This document shows positions 23,967-38,271 of a stretch of 64,000 nucleotides of DNA, piece by piece. This stretch comes from Lottia gigantea (lineage: Eukaryota; Mollusca; Gastropoda; Lottiidae): the NCBI RefSeq assembly GCF_000327385.1, contig NW_008709979.1, forward strand, positions 794,418 through 858,417, given 5' to 3'. Made by a program: the position numbers and the translations under genes. The notes under the pieces are model-generated. The model saw nothing but the letters and a program-made list of their open reading frames with translations. It searched no databases and was not told the origin of the DNA. How positions within the stretch are numbered: the first letter of the stretch is position 1; every line of letters begins with the position of its first letter.

Positions 23967-26900
23967 TCAACGTGAATTTACATAATTTGAGAAATTATCC
24001 AGATATTCTGCAATTGCTTCAAAACAAAACTGAAACTGTTCCTGCAAGAAATATAAAACAATGACAATATCACAATATTCATTTAAAATATTAATAAAAA
24101 AATTAACCTCCCTCAACTATTTACATTTTTATTTTTACTACTTTGATAATTCAATACTTCCCCGAATTTTCGATTTATCATTTTGCAGAGTGAAAAGTGT
24201 TTTCATGAGTTAACTGCTTTAAACACTGAACCTGAAGGGCAAGTAAATCGTACTATAACTTCAATTTAAACCTTGTTGTATCACAACTAAGCGCTTCACA
24301 ATCATTTTTACAGAGAAATGATCAAAGGAAATTCTCGATATCATTTTAGGATTTCCTATACTGGATGGTAGGTATATAGATAAAATAATAACTTACAAAA
24401 GAATTGATAATTTCTGGTCTAGAAATACGTAGTTGTAAAATAGTTTGAATAATGTTAACATCTTGTTCTATTGTTAATCTTTCTAAGATAGCAGCTAAAA
24501 CACACAACAGACCACTTTTATTAGCACCATTCCTGCCAAAATTAAAAAAGTCTTCATGGTTATTTTACCGATACAAATATAAACACCGATAGGCCTCTTA
24601 TGTACAAATACAAACACAGAAAGAATTATATTTACAGATACAACAATAAAGATGGAACTATCTATACTTTTAGGTACAAATAAAGATAGTATAAATACAA
24701 ATACAGACATAACTACAACTATACTTACAGATATAAATGCGAACATACGACTATACTTACAAACACAGATACCATACTTACACATACAAATACATGTACC
24801 ATAATTATACATACAAAGATAAATATATACTTACAAATACAAATACAGATACTTACAAGCAATGGACCACTAAAGGACCAAGATTATCTATATTTGACCA
24901 TTGATAAATCTCATCTAACAATGTAAAAATTGGTATAGAAGAATCAGGATGCTTGGTATCGGTATCCCAGTAACGACACTGGTAGATTTTAACAATTCTC
25001 TTTACATCCTCCTAAAGGTAATTCAAACAATTAGTTTATCAATAGGTAGAGGCAACACCTACACATCTTAACTTAACGTCATTTGCATACTCAGCAAGTA
25101 AGTCTCATAGCATCCGTTGTGAGTAACAAAAGAATTTGGTTACAAACTTTGTAAACTTCTCAAATTATCCTGCAGTCGGGAGTCACAAACACAAGATGAA
25201 ATCTATTGTGAGAAAAGCTCAATAGAAAATGGTGACATGAATCCAGTACTATTTACTTCTATGTCCTGTAGTCTTACCCATTACGAACTAACGATTGTAT
25301 GTGTTGAAATGCTCGGATTCAATAGAAAGTTTACAGAACTCATTGGGTGAGTCAAAATATTAGTAAAACAGAAACAAAATTGCGTCGAATAACTATAATA
25401 AAATTAAAACATTCACAGCATATTCGGTATTCGGTTACTTAATTACATAATTACATACCGAACCACTTGTATCAATGACAGTACATGTTATAACATCAAA
25501 ATAACCACTTTCGTGTTCCTCTATTTTATCTTTTGTGATTGACATTGATTCTATATTTAAACCGTCTTCACCCGGAACATAATTACCAATATCCTACAAA
25601 AATACAAGGAAATTTTATTAATTGAAAGAATGAAGTGTGTTTTATTCTTAGTCATCTGATTATATGTTCTTCAAAAAACTAGTGAGCGTAAATAAACAAA
25701 CTCAAGGCCACATGATAAAGGCCGTTTTGTTTATCACTTCTGGGAAGGGTGCGTTTGATTCTCCCAAATGTACAGGTGAAGGGTTGAACAAATACTTCAT
25801 TGAGAAATTGAAATAAACAATCTGGACCTGGATGGTATTTCCTTTTTATTCTGATTTGAGAACTTTTAGATACCTTTGATTTTGCTCGGGGTTCCATATC
25901 AATGATAACAGTTGATTCGCAACTCATGATCATTTTCCAAAGATCATTTACAGTTGTGGACATAGGAGACTGCGTCAAAACATAACCTTTTTTTTTCTTA
26001 TAGCTCTGAAATAGAGACAGTCATTGATAAGAGTTATTATAAGTATAAGATTGCCACATATTGACAAGGAAAAGAATGGACACTGAGCCGCTATATAAAT
26101 TGTCGATGTATCAATGATTATCATAATCTTACCCTATATAGTATACCTTCTGTATTGTGGTATAATCAGGCGAAAAAATGAACATTTGAGTGAATATCAA
26201 GATTTGTACATAAATACATCTGTAGTCAATATCACTGTTATCCGTTTACGATTTTAGATTTTGACATATTATTTGGTTTGCAGATAGATAAACCAATTTA
26301 TGTTTTGTAGATTATTATGTACACTTTAGTTCCAAAGATAAATATAACTTGCAAGGAAAAATTAATATACAACCACTGGCAGCATTGTTTTAAATAAGAA
26401 AATATTTGGCAGAAGAGTAAAAATAATTCATAAAACACGATTCAGGAAATTACGATTTTATTAATTTTCAACAGAGATCTTCATCCTCGGATGAAAATGA
26501 ACAATTTCGCCAAGTTTTGTTAATTGACGAGCTAAATATTGAACGCCTTTTGAAGAAAAATAATTCACATCAAATACTTTTCGATATCTTTGATTTCAAT
26601 AGGGTTTATCTATCAAGGAGTTTCATCAGAATCCGTCAAGAAGTATTCCTTATAAATATTAACGAGCTAAAACTTGGACGCGTTTTCAAGAACATGGGCA
26701 ATTTTTGATTTTCAAAAGGCTCATCAATAGGTAATAATATGGGTGATAATAACCAATTTCGGTATATTCCGTAAAAATCCAAAGAGAATTGTACCATCTA
26801 TAATAGTGTTACAATCAATTATGGGATGACGTTCGGACCTGGGTAACGCCAATATACGCTCCACATTTCATGTTGGCGTATCAAAAAGATGTCTCGTCAT

Positions 26901-29900
26901 TGAAGGTTGACTTAATGTAAAATTTATTACCGGCATATAAACAGCATTGATATAATCTGTAGAGTCACCACTGCTAGATAAATATAGTCTCTTGGAATTG
27001 GCTAGTTGAAATATTAAGAAAAAAAATAGAATTAGCATTTACTCCATTATATATCAACGGTACTTTGATACAAAAAGTTTAATACATATTAAATAGTCCA
27101 GTCAATAGACCGTATTCGGTAAGATCACATCACATTACGAGGCATCGCAAAATTCCAGACCTACTTTGCAGCAAAACAAGAGGTACATTAACACTGATAA
27201 AGTGAAGAATCTAGGACTTACCTGCCAAGACACGTTGATCTCTATTTTTATTTACATTTTCTGGTTTAAGAGCTTCTGAATAACCATCTTTATCTATCTT
27301 ACAACTTATTTCATTCATCAACTTAAACAGAAATTTTAATTATCATTTATAAGGCCGTAGTAATTTTTTTTTAACCAGAGAATCGATGGCATCGTATCGA
27401 AGAATATTTAGTACATTTTCAATAACAGTTCAAGCAGAAAATAACAATAAACAACACACCAGTTTCACGCAATTATACACTCTATTCAAATATTGTACCT
27501 ACCTAAAACAAATATAAACGTATGCGACGCGTTCAGATAGTGTCTACCTATTATACATACCTGATATTTATGTTGTAATTGTGATGTATTATTATGTTTA
27601 TCTTGTTGTAGAAGTTGATTATATATTTGAGGATAATTTGTTATTGATGTTGTTGTATCATCAGCTATATACCAAACTGTTAGAGCATCATGAAGCAAGA
27701 TGTACTGGATCTGAGTAGAATCAAAAATACTTCTTAATAGGATAGGTTCGTCATTAGTTTGACAAATCGTACCTTAGTCTCAGATATGGGAATTCTTTAG
27801 CTAAACTAATCATTAATAGTGTTCACAGCTCACCATCAAATCTATGTGTGTCCAGAATTATCCGCGTATGGAAATAAAAATGTCGACTTGCCCTTTTTTT
27901 CCATCCATATATAGAAAAGACGTGTAGAAATAGAAAGTGAAATTCCTAGTTTGAGGTATATTTAAAGGAGTAAGGCGATTTTTGTAACATTTCTAGTACT
28001 TCTGAAGACTCCAACCCAAAATGGCGAATCTGTCCCTTTAAATATAATTGTTCCTCAATTTTGACATTTGTACATACAAACCTATGAAATTTTTATGAAT
28101 AAATAAAAACATGAGAATTGAAAACAGGTCAATTTGAGCCAGGTTGCTTTTTGGCTTACCACAGTCTGAACCATGTTAACTCTTTCTTGTCTCATCTGTG
28201 ATACACAAGAAAAAATATCTACAGAATTTTCAGCTTGAGCTTGTTGTATGAGATAATCTAAAGCTAAATATGTTCCTGTTCTACCAATACCAGCACTGAA
28301 AAATGTATTGTAAATTTCTTTTACTGTATTGAGCAAATTAATAAATTGACATCTGAAGTTAATGCCCATCATTTATCTATTACTCTGGAATATATCTCCA
28401 AACCTAAACTCTATAAATATGATGCAAACGTCTTCAAAATTTATCTCACCTACATACTTACCTGCAATGAACAATCATAGGTCCTGAACGTTTGGATGAT
28501 GACTTGTTGACTTTATTACGGAATTCAACCAATGAAGCAATATCAGATGGTACACCTTTATCAGGCCATGATGTATAGTGGTATTGTTTTACAGTTCTGG
28601 AGACACAATTTTCCTTTAAAGAAAACAATATGTTATCAAGAGTATTCTTTGGTGAAGTTATGTTGCATTTTAAGATTTTAGATCTTGTAGATTGTAGATC
28701 TCTGTCAGTCACTTTTATGAAATCGTGAAAAATAGTTCGTGAACTTTATGCGAACCTAATAAAAAGCCATGCAAAGCAAATTTAATTAAATTGGCAATAT
28801 TGAGGGAACCATAATAAAAACTGTCACGACAAATATACAGTGATTGGAGACAAAAATTATAAATTCGTCTGCTTGGATAGCCAGGAAAACTAAGAACAGT
28901 CTTTGGATCGTACAAACCTTACAAATCCTGAATTCTCGAACTGTAAAATGAGCAAAAACATCTTCTTTGTGAAGTTTGACTGTTATGTTGCCGAATATCT
29001 TCTTTTTACCAAGATTCGGCCAATATTTCAAACATTTAACCTGTATAAAATACGATGTAAATGTTAGAGGATCTGTGTAGGTCATTAAGTATAGGTTAAT
29101 GATCGAATGTCCGTAGCTAGGATCGCTAGGTCCGTTGCGACATGGGTGAAGTTGTTTAACGCCTTGAGACCTTAACCTACTTAAAATACAGTCCAGCACA
29201 TGCAGTGAGTACACTCAGTCACGTTTTATTCCAAACCAATTAAAACGTTTTAGCCTCAGTTATTATGCGTAAGAATAACTCAAGATATATATTAGCCAAT
29301 AAAACTGGCTTGGAATTAGAACACGTGACGGATTTTTTGCACATGCGCGAAGGTATTTGGCTTTTTATTGTGGAAGGGAAAAATTTGTGCAATGGATTAA
29401 TTCGGATTAATGCGAACTTCTGGACAAATAGTACAAATCTGTTTCTTGCATCTTTTTTCTGATTTTGTTTGTTCATTCATATAAATCTGATTGTATCTCA
29501 TGATGTTGACTTAGATATTAGTGGCGGGTGTCGCGCGCGAAGCAGATCATGCTTACTCTTTACGAAACACCTGATGGTACTTCTCATTGGACGAGTCCAC
29601 TACTATAACATTTTTTACTCTTGATTTTGCCATGCTATATGGACGAAATTTTGATAAACGGAATTGTCTTGCTTGTACGGTTTTCTTTTTATTATAAATT
29701 GATTAAAAGATATCAAGTTCAATTCAGTGAGTAGTTTGTAGTAGTTAGTTTCGTTGTCCCCCAAATAATTGTCCAAAATCTCCGCCATTTTGGATAACTC
29801 ATTGATACTTTAGGCACTTTGTCAGTACCATTAAGTTCAGTAATAGAACTCGAACAACAAAGGATTACGTCACAACTATATTTTAAGGTTTTGTAAAAAT

Positions 29901-32900
29901 AATTAGCTTCCGGAGGTTTTAATCTCGTAGGGTGTAGGCAACAACTGCAAGATATGAAGACCTTAGCAGTCATCCTTATGAAATATGACTTCACATTTGT
30001 CATTGCTATTTTGCATCTTTGAACTGTAAACATTTAAACATTTGTTATTCAGATTACCAATCCATCCGTAGATATACGTTGACAGTTAAATTAAAAAAAA
30101 ATTTTTAAGTCACGGCTTCTACTTACAACAGCTAATTCTACCAGATTTGTTAGCATAACTATTTTACTAGCATCAACATCCCATATCATTCTTATAAACT
30201 CTTCCAAATTAACTTCATTTGGCCCTGCGAAAACAATCCATTCACAACAGAAAACAATGAATTTTAAATAAATAAAACGCAGCTCTTTCATAAATCTGAA
30301 AATATGGATTTTTCAATATCTTTAAAGCTCTCAACCACGAACGATATGAGTCAAAGTAAACTGAAGGATTACCTTGAGATGCAATGTTCTTTTCTGTACT
30401 TGTATCGTATTTCTATAAGAAAATAATTTATTTCCTACAATTTTCTTGACAATTATTAATTTTGATTTCCACAAAAAGGAAATATTTTGATTAAGATAAA
30501 AACTATAGCTTAAGTAATATATAATGAAATAATCTGAACTGGCATCATCAGTTAAAACTATAACTTACAGTAATATAACAGACATTGATATAATCTGAAT
30601 TAAGATCATTATCAGTTAAAACTATAACTTACAGTAATATAACAGATATTGATATAATCTGAATTAGTATCATTATCAGTTAAAACTATAACTTACAGTA
30701 ATATATCAAATATTGATATAATCCGAATTAAGATCATTATCAGTTAAAACTATAACTTACAGTAATATATCAAATATTGATATAATCCGAATTAAGATCA
30801 TTATCAGTTAAAACTATAACTTACAGTAATATAACAGACATTGCTATAATCTGAATTAATATCATTATCAGTTAAAACTATAACTTACAGTAATATAACA
30901 GACAATGATATAATCTGAATTAAGATCATTATAAGTTAAAACTATAACTTACAGTAATATAACAGACATTGACAAAATCTGAATTAAGATTATTATCAGT
31001 TAAAACTATAACTTACAGTAATATAACAGACATTGATATAATCTGAATTAAGATTATTATCAGTTAAAACTATAACTTACAATAAAATAACAGACATTGA
31101 CATAATCTGAATTAGGATCATTATCAGTTAAAACTATAACTTACAGTAATATAACAGACATTGATATAATCTGGATTAAGATCATTATCAGTTAAAACTA
31201 TAACTTACAGTAATATAACAGACAATGATATAATCTGAATTAAGATCATTATCAGTTAAAACTATAACTTACAGTGATAAAACACACAATGACATATTCT
31301 AAATCACTGTAAGTTAAAACTATAACTTACAGTAATATAACAGACATTGACAAAATCTGAATTAAGATTATTATCAGTTAAAACTATAACTTACAGTAAA
31401 ATAACAGACATTGGCATAATCTGAATTAGGATCATTATCAGTTAAAACTGTAACTTACAGTTATATAACAGACATTGATATAATCTGAATTAAGATAATT
31501 ATCAGTTAAAACTATAACTTACAGTAATATAACAGATATTGATATAATCTGAATTAAGATCATTATCAGTTAAAACTATAACTTACAGTAATATAACAGA
31601 CATTGATATAATCAGAATTAAGATCATTATCAGTTAAAACTATAACTTATTGTAAAATAACAGGCATTGATATAATCTGAATTAATACCATTATCAGTTA
31701 AAACTATAACTTACAGTAATATAACAGATATTGATATAATCTGAATTAAGATCATTATCAGTTAAAACTATAACTTACAGTAATATAACAGATATTGATA
31801 TAATCTGAATTAAGATTATTATCAGTTAAAACTATAACTTACAGTAATATAACAGGCATTGATATAATCTGAATTAGGATCATTATCTATCTGCTGTATT
31901 TTCACTCTGGTGTCATCAACTAAAATATAAAACAATTTTTCAAAACCACACTTGTTAATAGGTCAAGAGGGGGAATTTGCACATTTACACAAAATACTCA
32001 AATGAACTAGCATTTTGAATAGAAAATATTCTATTCTAAAGTAAGCAAACTGGCTTGAAGATAGAATCACACTAAAAGCAAAGCTTTTGTGATCTTATAA
32101 ATGAAGCATTACATACATGCACATATGTTTTTATATCGATTCTTTCCTCTGTTCACTTCACTTAAACAGATATCGTGTGGCCTACACAGATCTTTGGGTA
32201 ATTTCTGAAAACGATTTAAAAGGTCGATAAATAACATGAACAACTTCACAGAAAATAAATTCCTATTTAGATCAACCCTTCATACTCATGATCGGTTTAA
32301 TTCTAGGGGCCACTGGAACCTTTACTTATCATGCTCAAGTTAATCAGTTTCATTTTAAATTGCCCCTGAGAAGAACCCTCGACATCCACTAATGAGAAGT
32401 TACAAAACAATAAATAGTACCTCAAATTCGTCTGAAAATTTAGCAGCAGCCTTTTTGTCTTGGGTATATCCCCAAAGATCGGGAATATTTACCATAATAG
32501 ATGATCTCATAGTAGCATTTTGATAGATTGGTATACTCTCATTATCTGTGTTATTTCCGGCATATGGTACATTGGCATACACAGTTGGTGGGGAATCATG
32601 AAGGGCTTGATCTTCTGGAAGAGAAACGGTCGGTTGTGGGTTTGAAATTTAAGGATTCCCTTAGTAATTTCGGCATAAAACTTTGGACAAAACATTGTGT
32701 GTAGATATTGCTCGCAGAGTTCTGAATTGAATGATTAATTTTGAATGATGATACATATTATGAAACTGTTTTTAATTAGACAGCTTCCAATGTAATACGA
32801 TAAATCGGGCCATTAGTTTGTAATATGGATAAAATAAGAATCTTTCAATAAAAACAATTCTCAAAGATATAAAATCAAAAGACCATACACACAGATTCAA

Positions 32901-35900
32901 ACCTTCGATATAAACAGGATTGATTTTATCAATTTCATCCGAAAAAGGTGTTGACAAACTAGTTTCACTCGTGCGCTTTGCTCTTCGTCTGAAGTGAAAA
33001 AAACCCCATAGTATTGGTAGAACAGATATCATATAATTAAAAAGCGTTTGATAACTAGACAATTTAGAATTGATTGTAAATTATTGAGATAATGACTATG
33101 ATAAACAACAAGTTATATTAATGATATGTGATACAATGTCATACAAAAGTTTATAGAACAAAAGCACTGCATTCGAGTAAAAAAGCGATACCTGAAACAC
33201 TTTTTCACAAAGATGTATACCGTTATCAAAGATGGGGACTACTTGTTACCTTCTATATAATATTACAATAATAGCTATCACTACAGCTATAATAAGTACT
33301 ATCACCACTGTTACAACAGCTGCTATAATAGTTGTGTCTTCTGATGATCCAAGTAGCTCTGCTATAACGACAAAAACAAATACTGTCAATCGAATTAACT
33401 AGAATAAAGGTCTATACAATCAAATACAACTCACTCCTTGACCAGAGGTCATGTCACACTTTTAAGGATATTTCTAAATATATTCAAATATCAGTATCAA
33501 TTATAAACAATCGTTCAAGATGTGTGTTTTTGTGTTTATAGGCCTAAAAACATAGGTCTGAAGTTTGAATCAAGAAATTATGAGAAATCTTTCGATGGAT
33601 AATGGCTTTATGTTAAGACATAATTATAAACAATAATATGCATCTGTACAGCTGATCTTAGAGACCAAAATTACCTAAGAGAAGCAGCAAGGTGCACTGG
33701 CGATATTAAACATGACGTTTCTGCTATTAGATAATAACATTGAAGGGTACAATTATGAATAATCCTCACCAGTAGTACACCGTATCCCTTTAAAACCACT
33801 CTGACATCCCATGCCACAAATTCCAGATTTCAGATTACAAACAGTTTTATTAAAACATTGTCCACATTTATTCAGACAATTAGCTCCATAAAAACCAGCT
33901 TTACAATCTACAATGTAATATTTTACATCAATGATGGAAACAATAGGACCAGTTAGAAGCAAGAAACTGTGTACTATGAATACACAGAGGCACAGTGGAG
34001 ATAATTCATTAGAAAGGCCAATTAATCTGATAGTTGGCTTACTTTGACCTTAAATATAAGGAAAGCCATCTTTAATAATCAACCCTATGTCCAATCCTAC
34101 TTAATAATTTCATTGGCCTTGTAAATCGTGATAAAAAAAAACAAAAAACTCGAAAGACATACCTAATGAGCAATTGTTACCATGTTTACCATCTACACAG
34201 CCATCTTTACAGAAACCTGTAGTCTGATTACATAGTTGGTTGTAACAGTTACGGCTACAATTCTGACTACAGTATTTACCGTGAAATCCTTTAGCACATC
34301 CAGTTGTACATTCTCCGGTAGTAATATTACAGGTTGGTTTAGAGTTAACTTTCTTACAAGTGTTATTACAAAGTTTATCACAAGATATACCATAAAGACC
34401 TGGTTTACATTCCTTACAGATATTACCATCGGTTTGTAAACAAATAGTACAATTACTACTACAATTACCATCACATTGAGAACCAGTTTTACCATTCATA
34501 CATCCAAATCTACACTGACCATTTCGTAAACATTCATTATTTATACATTTATCATTACATTGCTGTTTACAATAGTCACCATAGTAACCAGCATTACATT
34601 CGAAACAACTTCCTGATGATTTCTTACATCCGCCATTACAGTTTATGCTACAATTCTGGTTACAATTATCACCAAAATACCCCTCATTACATTTACCACA
34701 ATTACCTGTACTTCTATCACAATCACCATTACAATGTATACTACATTTTTGGTTACAATTATCACTAAAATAACCAGATAGACAACTGTTACAATATCCA
34801 TTACTTCTATTACAACTACCATTACAATTTTTACTACAATTTAAATTACACTTTTCACCATATATTCTGTTTATACATCCATTGATACAAGACCCATTTC
34901 TATCACAAGTTGTAGAACTTGTATCACCAATACATCCATTGCTACAAGACCTCTCACAATTATCACCAAAAGTACCGGGAATACAGTCAATACATCTTCC
35001 ACCGACACCATTACATTCACCATTTAAACATTTATCTGAACATCTTTTAGAACATCCAGTACCATGGTATTTCGGATTACAACTTTCACATGTTCCTTCT
35101 TTTATCTTACATTTATCACATTGTTCTGGACATTTTAGCTGACATTCAGTTCCATATAATCCTTTACTACATTCTGTACATGAACCATCAAACCTATTAC
35201 AAATAGGACAACTTGACGGACATTGTTTATCACAGTATAGTCCTTTATATCCTGCTACACACCCCCTTATACAGCTGTTATAACCGACGGATATTTCATT
35301 ACATAAACTATCTACACAGTTAGAACTACATTGTTTACTACAATTTGTACCATAATAAGTTGATTTACATTTACACGAACCATCTATATTACATCCATCT
35401 AAACATCCCTTATTACAATTCTTATCACATACATTACCATAAACACCTTTATTACATTTATTACAGTAACCAGTGTCTTGTTTACATCCATCATTACATC
35501 TTTCATTACATTTATCATTACAACTATCACCATACCAACCAATGCGACAACCAGGATTATTACAATTACCATTATCTATATCACAACCACCTGATTGACA
35601 ATTCGGACAGGTCTTAGTACAAGATGTTCCCCACAATCCTTCTTCACAACCATTGTTACAAACACCATTATTTTTATTACACGTGTCTTTACAGTTAGAA
35701 CAATCTAATTGACAGTCGGTACCATATTTACCAGGTATACATTGATTACAATTACCATTACTTTGATTACAATTACCATCACAATTACTGTTACATTTGT
35801 TATTACAGGTAGTACCATACCAACCAGTTCGACAGCCAATAGCAATGCATAGACCAGAGTTCATTACACATCCTCCTGGATTACAGTTAGAACATGTTTG

Positions 35901-36394
35901 ATCACATAATCCTGCTGGTCCCCAATATCCTTCATCACAGCCCGAAGTACAGTAACCGTCTGATTGTCTACACCTACCAGAACATCTCAGAGAACAGAAA
36001 CTACCACAGTTAATAGCATATCGTCCCTCAATGCATTCAATACATGTAGAATTATCACATACTTTACAAACACTGGAATCGCATTCTGGGAAAAAATGTA
36101 TATTTGCAATAGGAATATATTTATGTATTTATAAGTTATAAAACGAAACGTGAGCATGTCAATACATAGCACTGAAATACTTAGTACACATGGATTTTGC
36201 AGGATAACTAACGAAAAGTATGAAAGACATTATCGTACATTTCCATGTGACGATCAATGGGTGCTATTTGTGATTGTTATAGATAAAAACATTTTAAAAT
36301 AAATTTACAACTACATTTACTACTTACGTGCAGATACACAGATTATCCATATATTCAAAATTATACAAAAAGCTACTGTTTGAATTCCTGTCAT
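23967..36394 (-). CDS. Receptor-type tyrosine phosphatase with EGF-array ectodomain (21 exons, 1395 aa)
   Basis: Exons: 36394-36328, 36085-34163, 33907-33770, 33361-33250, 32988-32903, 32614-32421, 32204-32117, 31919-31843, 30412-30373, 30224-30127, 29040-28918, 28613-28462, 28295-28160, 27710-27561, 27321-27222, 27001-26931, 26005-25874, 25593-25459, 25011-24857, 24532-24397, 24041-23967. All phases agree; the total is 4188 nt including the stop. Signal peptide (MTGIQTVAFCIILNIW), about 690 residues of MEGF/Draper-type EGF repeats, a membrane helix near 720-745, then a juxtamembrane segment with Tyr motifs (NPVYIEG, TVYANVPY, IPIYQN). D1 has KNRYKN, SWPDKGVP (Asp ~1000), HCSAGIGRTG (Cys ~1032, Arg ~1038) and QMRQERVNMVQT, so it should be active. 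D2 has HCLNGANKSG (Arg to Lys ~1331) and no WPD, so it is probably inactive. Likely dephosphorylates tyrosines near its ligand at the membrane; the ligand is unknown. Confidence 0.93.
24590..24850. repeat. Simple A/T/C-rich array (TACAAATACAGA-type)
   Basis: Degenerate repeats of TTACAGATACAAATA-like units lie in the intron between the last two exons of the D2 P-loop region. Similar, shorter stretches occur at the matching positions 1330-1440 and 20740-20860 of the duplicated copies. The 105-codon open frame here is a by-product of the repeat. Confidence 0.6.
26460..26890. repeat. Copy of the ~160-bp/CGTATA repeat family in a phosphatase intron
   Basis: The segment contains GACGAGCTAAATATTGAACG and CGAGCTAAAACTTGG blocks. 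It ends in GACGTTCGGACCTGGGTAAC and a CATGTTGGCGTAT motif, the inverse orientation of the array at 17.6-18.8 kb. The 63-codon frame inside is a repeat by-product. Confidence 0.6.
30549..31886 (-). repeat. Minisatellite: 21 copies of a 64-bp unit carrying an exon end and its splice donor
   Basis: Units start (plus strand CAGTTAAAAC) at 30549 and every 64 bp to 31823, with one shortened 58-bp unit at 31253-31310. On the gene strand each unit reads like the 3' end of exon 31919-31843 (residues N-SDYIN-CYIT) followed by GTAAGTTATAG. The array starts at the true exon and runs into the downstream intron, so the real 5' splice site is followed by about 20 near-copies of itself. The period is not a multiple of three. 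The unit is AT-rich and only a few bases differ between copies. Confidence 0.92.
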
Positions 36395-38271
36395 TTTGTT
36401 ACAAATCTGTTTAAGTAAAGGACACAATCCAACATTATGGCGGAACATTTCATTCTGTTTAATAAATCATAGGTAGTTTTATGGGAACGTTCTACTTATT
36501 CACAAAAATCTGTTTTACAAGTTACTGACACATATAAACATAGAATAATGAATAGACACACAAATAAAAGAAATATCATTATACTGATTTTATTGTTATT
36601 ATATATCCAAACAAAATAATTTTTAGGTAAGGTTCGATTCGATTAACGAATTTAAATGGTTTGTTCTATTATTGGAAAGGGGTTATATTTTAACAACGTT
36701 TACAACTAATGTATGGTCTATACACGAATATCAATTAGATTTTTAATATTTGCATTGTTACAACTAATGGTTAATGGTTAATGGCCTTCATGTAACGGCA
36801 TTAAAAAATATGGGGCTTTTATGTCTGAAATTATTGTTCCTTGTATGTGTGTAGTTATATCTTACCAATGGTTCTAGGACATTATATGATCTCTTTCTTG
36901 TCACCATAATCTTTATGACATAAACTATTTATCTCATAAGTAACGATAAATTTGACCATGCAAGTCTGGTGCAAATTGTTTCTGCTAAGACATCAAAACT
37001 TTGACGATTCCAGAAATTACGTAAAAGAGCAAGATTTCCCAGAATCCCATAAACTGTAATCCATTAGGGCATGGGGGGTATGAATACATCATTTTATATT
37101 AAAACTGTCGAGCATTGTTTCCAAAACGTTACAAATGGAGTTCACAGTAGGCTGTCTTCAGAGGATAGACGACAACACAAGGGAGAAATGGACTAATATA
37201 CTGCTTGACGAATGACGAAATTCAATAAGCAAATTGCCATAGATGCCGCAAATCGTAACGGAAAGTTTGTGCTGAAAATAGTTACCGCAGTGGATATTTG
37301 TTCAGAAGTTCGTTAAATACAGAAGTCCCTGACGGTATTGATTCAATTGTAAACAAAGTCAAATTTAAAATGCCGATAATTGAAAGTGATTCAACCTACA
37401 AAGCTGTAATTTCGTTAAAGATGTTAGATATATATGTTAATATTAGAAATATTAAAATGGGCACTCGGCCTGAAAATAGGCCAGTTGTCTGAAACCCTGA
37501 GTAACAACATGATTATCGCTCTACAATTGAGCACTATTTTAACAGTGAAAATATTTTATTAATGTATGTTAATATTAGGTAAAAATATACCCATCTTTTG
37601 GTACATTTAAGGAACAAAATTCCGGATTGCTACCGTTTTTATGGATCAAAACACATATCTAAACTCATTATAAGGATAATAGTTCCGACAAAATACAACA
37701 ATGTACAACCCGAGTTTAGAAAATTGACCATCTTCAATATTTTTAATAGTTTTTTGACAAGTATTTAGTTGGGTTACGTAATTTAAGGGGATTGTAAACA
37801 GGTAACCAGGTAAAGAGTATAACTTTATATGTACATGTATCAGGGATACTCTTCGACGTCAGATGTTTGTGATTCCTGCAAATCCATTCCATTAAAACTT
37901 TTTATGACCTCACTATCACATATGATATAGGCAGATTTGGTGGTAGTGACGTCATCAAACGCTTAGTTTGACTCATTTTCGTGACATAACAGATAAGAGA
38001 ACCTATTAAATTAAGCTCTAAACTTAAAGGATTGTCAAATCTTTATAAATAATTTTGACATATTTATTATTGTAATCGTTACCATTTTAGACGAATACAA
38101 TTGTTTAAAAAGAGAGTATAGACTTCTTTTGTTCTCTGAAGAATAATAGACCAATACTGTAGTGTATTGATATTTAAGTGGTTTTAGCTGCATAATTCAT
38201 GCATAGAAACGGAATTAATGTTATGTGAAGGTTTATGTCCAATTTATTTAATCAACGAGTCATTCACCAAA
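36395..38271. promoter_or_regulatory. Head-to-head intergenic region between phosphatase and ITAM receptor
   Basis: The two start codons point away from each other across 1.88 kb, so both promoters must lie here (or in undetected 5' exons). No convincing TATA box or symmetrical element was identified. The 64-codon open frame at 37298-37492 has no recognisable product. Shared upstream control is plausible but inferred from the arrangement only. Confidence 0.5.

Noticed and set aside
24495-24812. 105-codon minus-strand open frame starting MYNYGTCICMCKYG
   Set aside because: Generated by the simple TACAAATACAGA-type array; it overlaps the true D2 exon 24532-24397 in a different frame.
30549-31886. 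CRISPR-like array
   Set aside because: Units are contiguous 64-bp copies without spacers and carry a eukaryotic exon end and splice donor.
34882-35617. Plus-strand frames of 86-90 codons (and the mirror frames at 39094-39772 on the minus strand)
   Set aside because: They are antisense shadows of the EGF exons; both genes give the same shadow because the exons are nearly identical.
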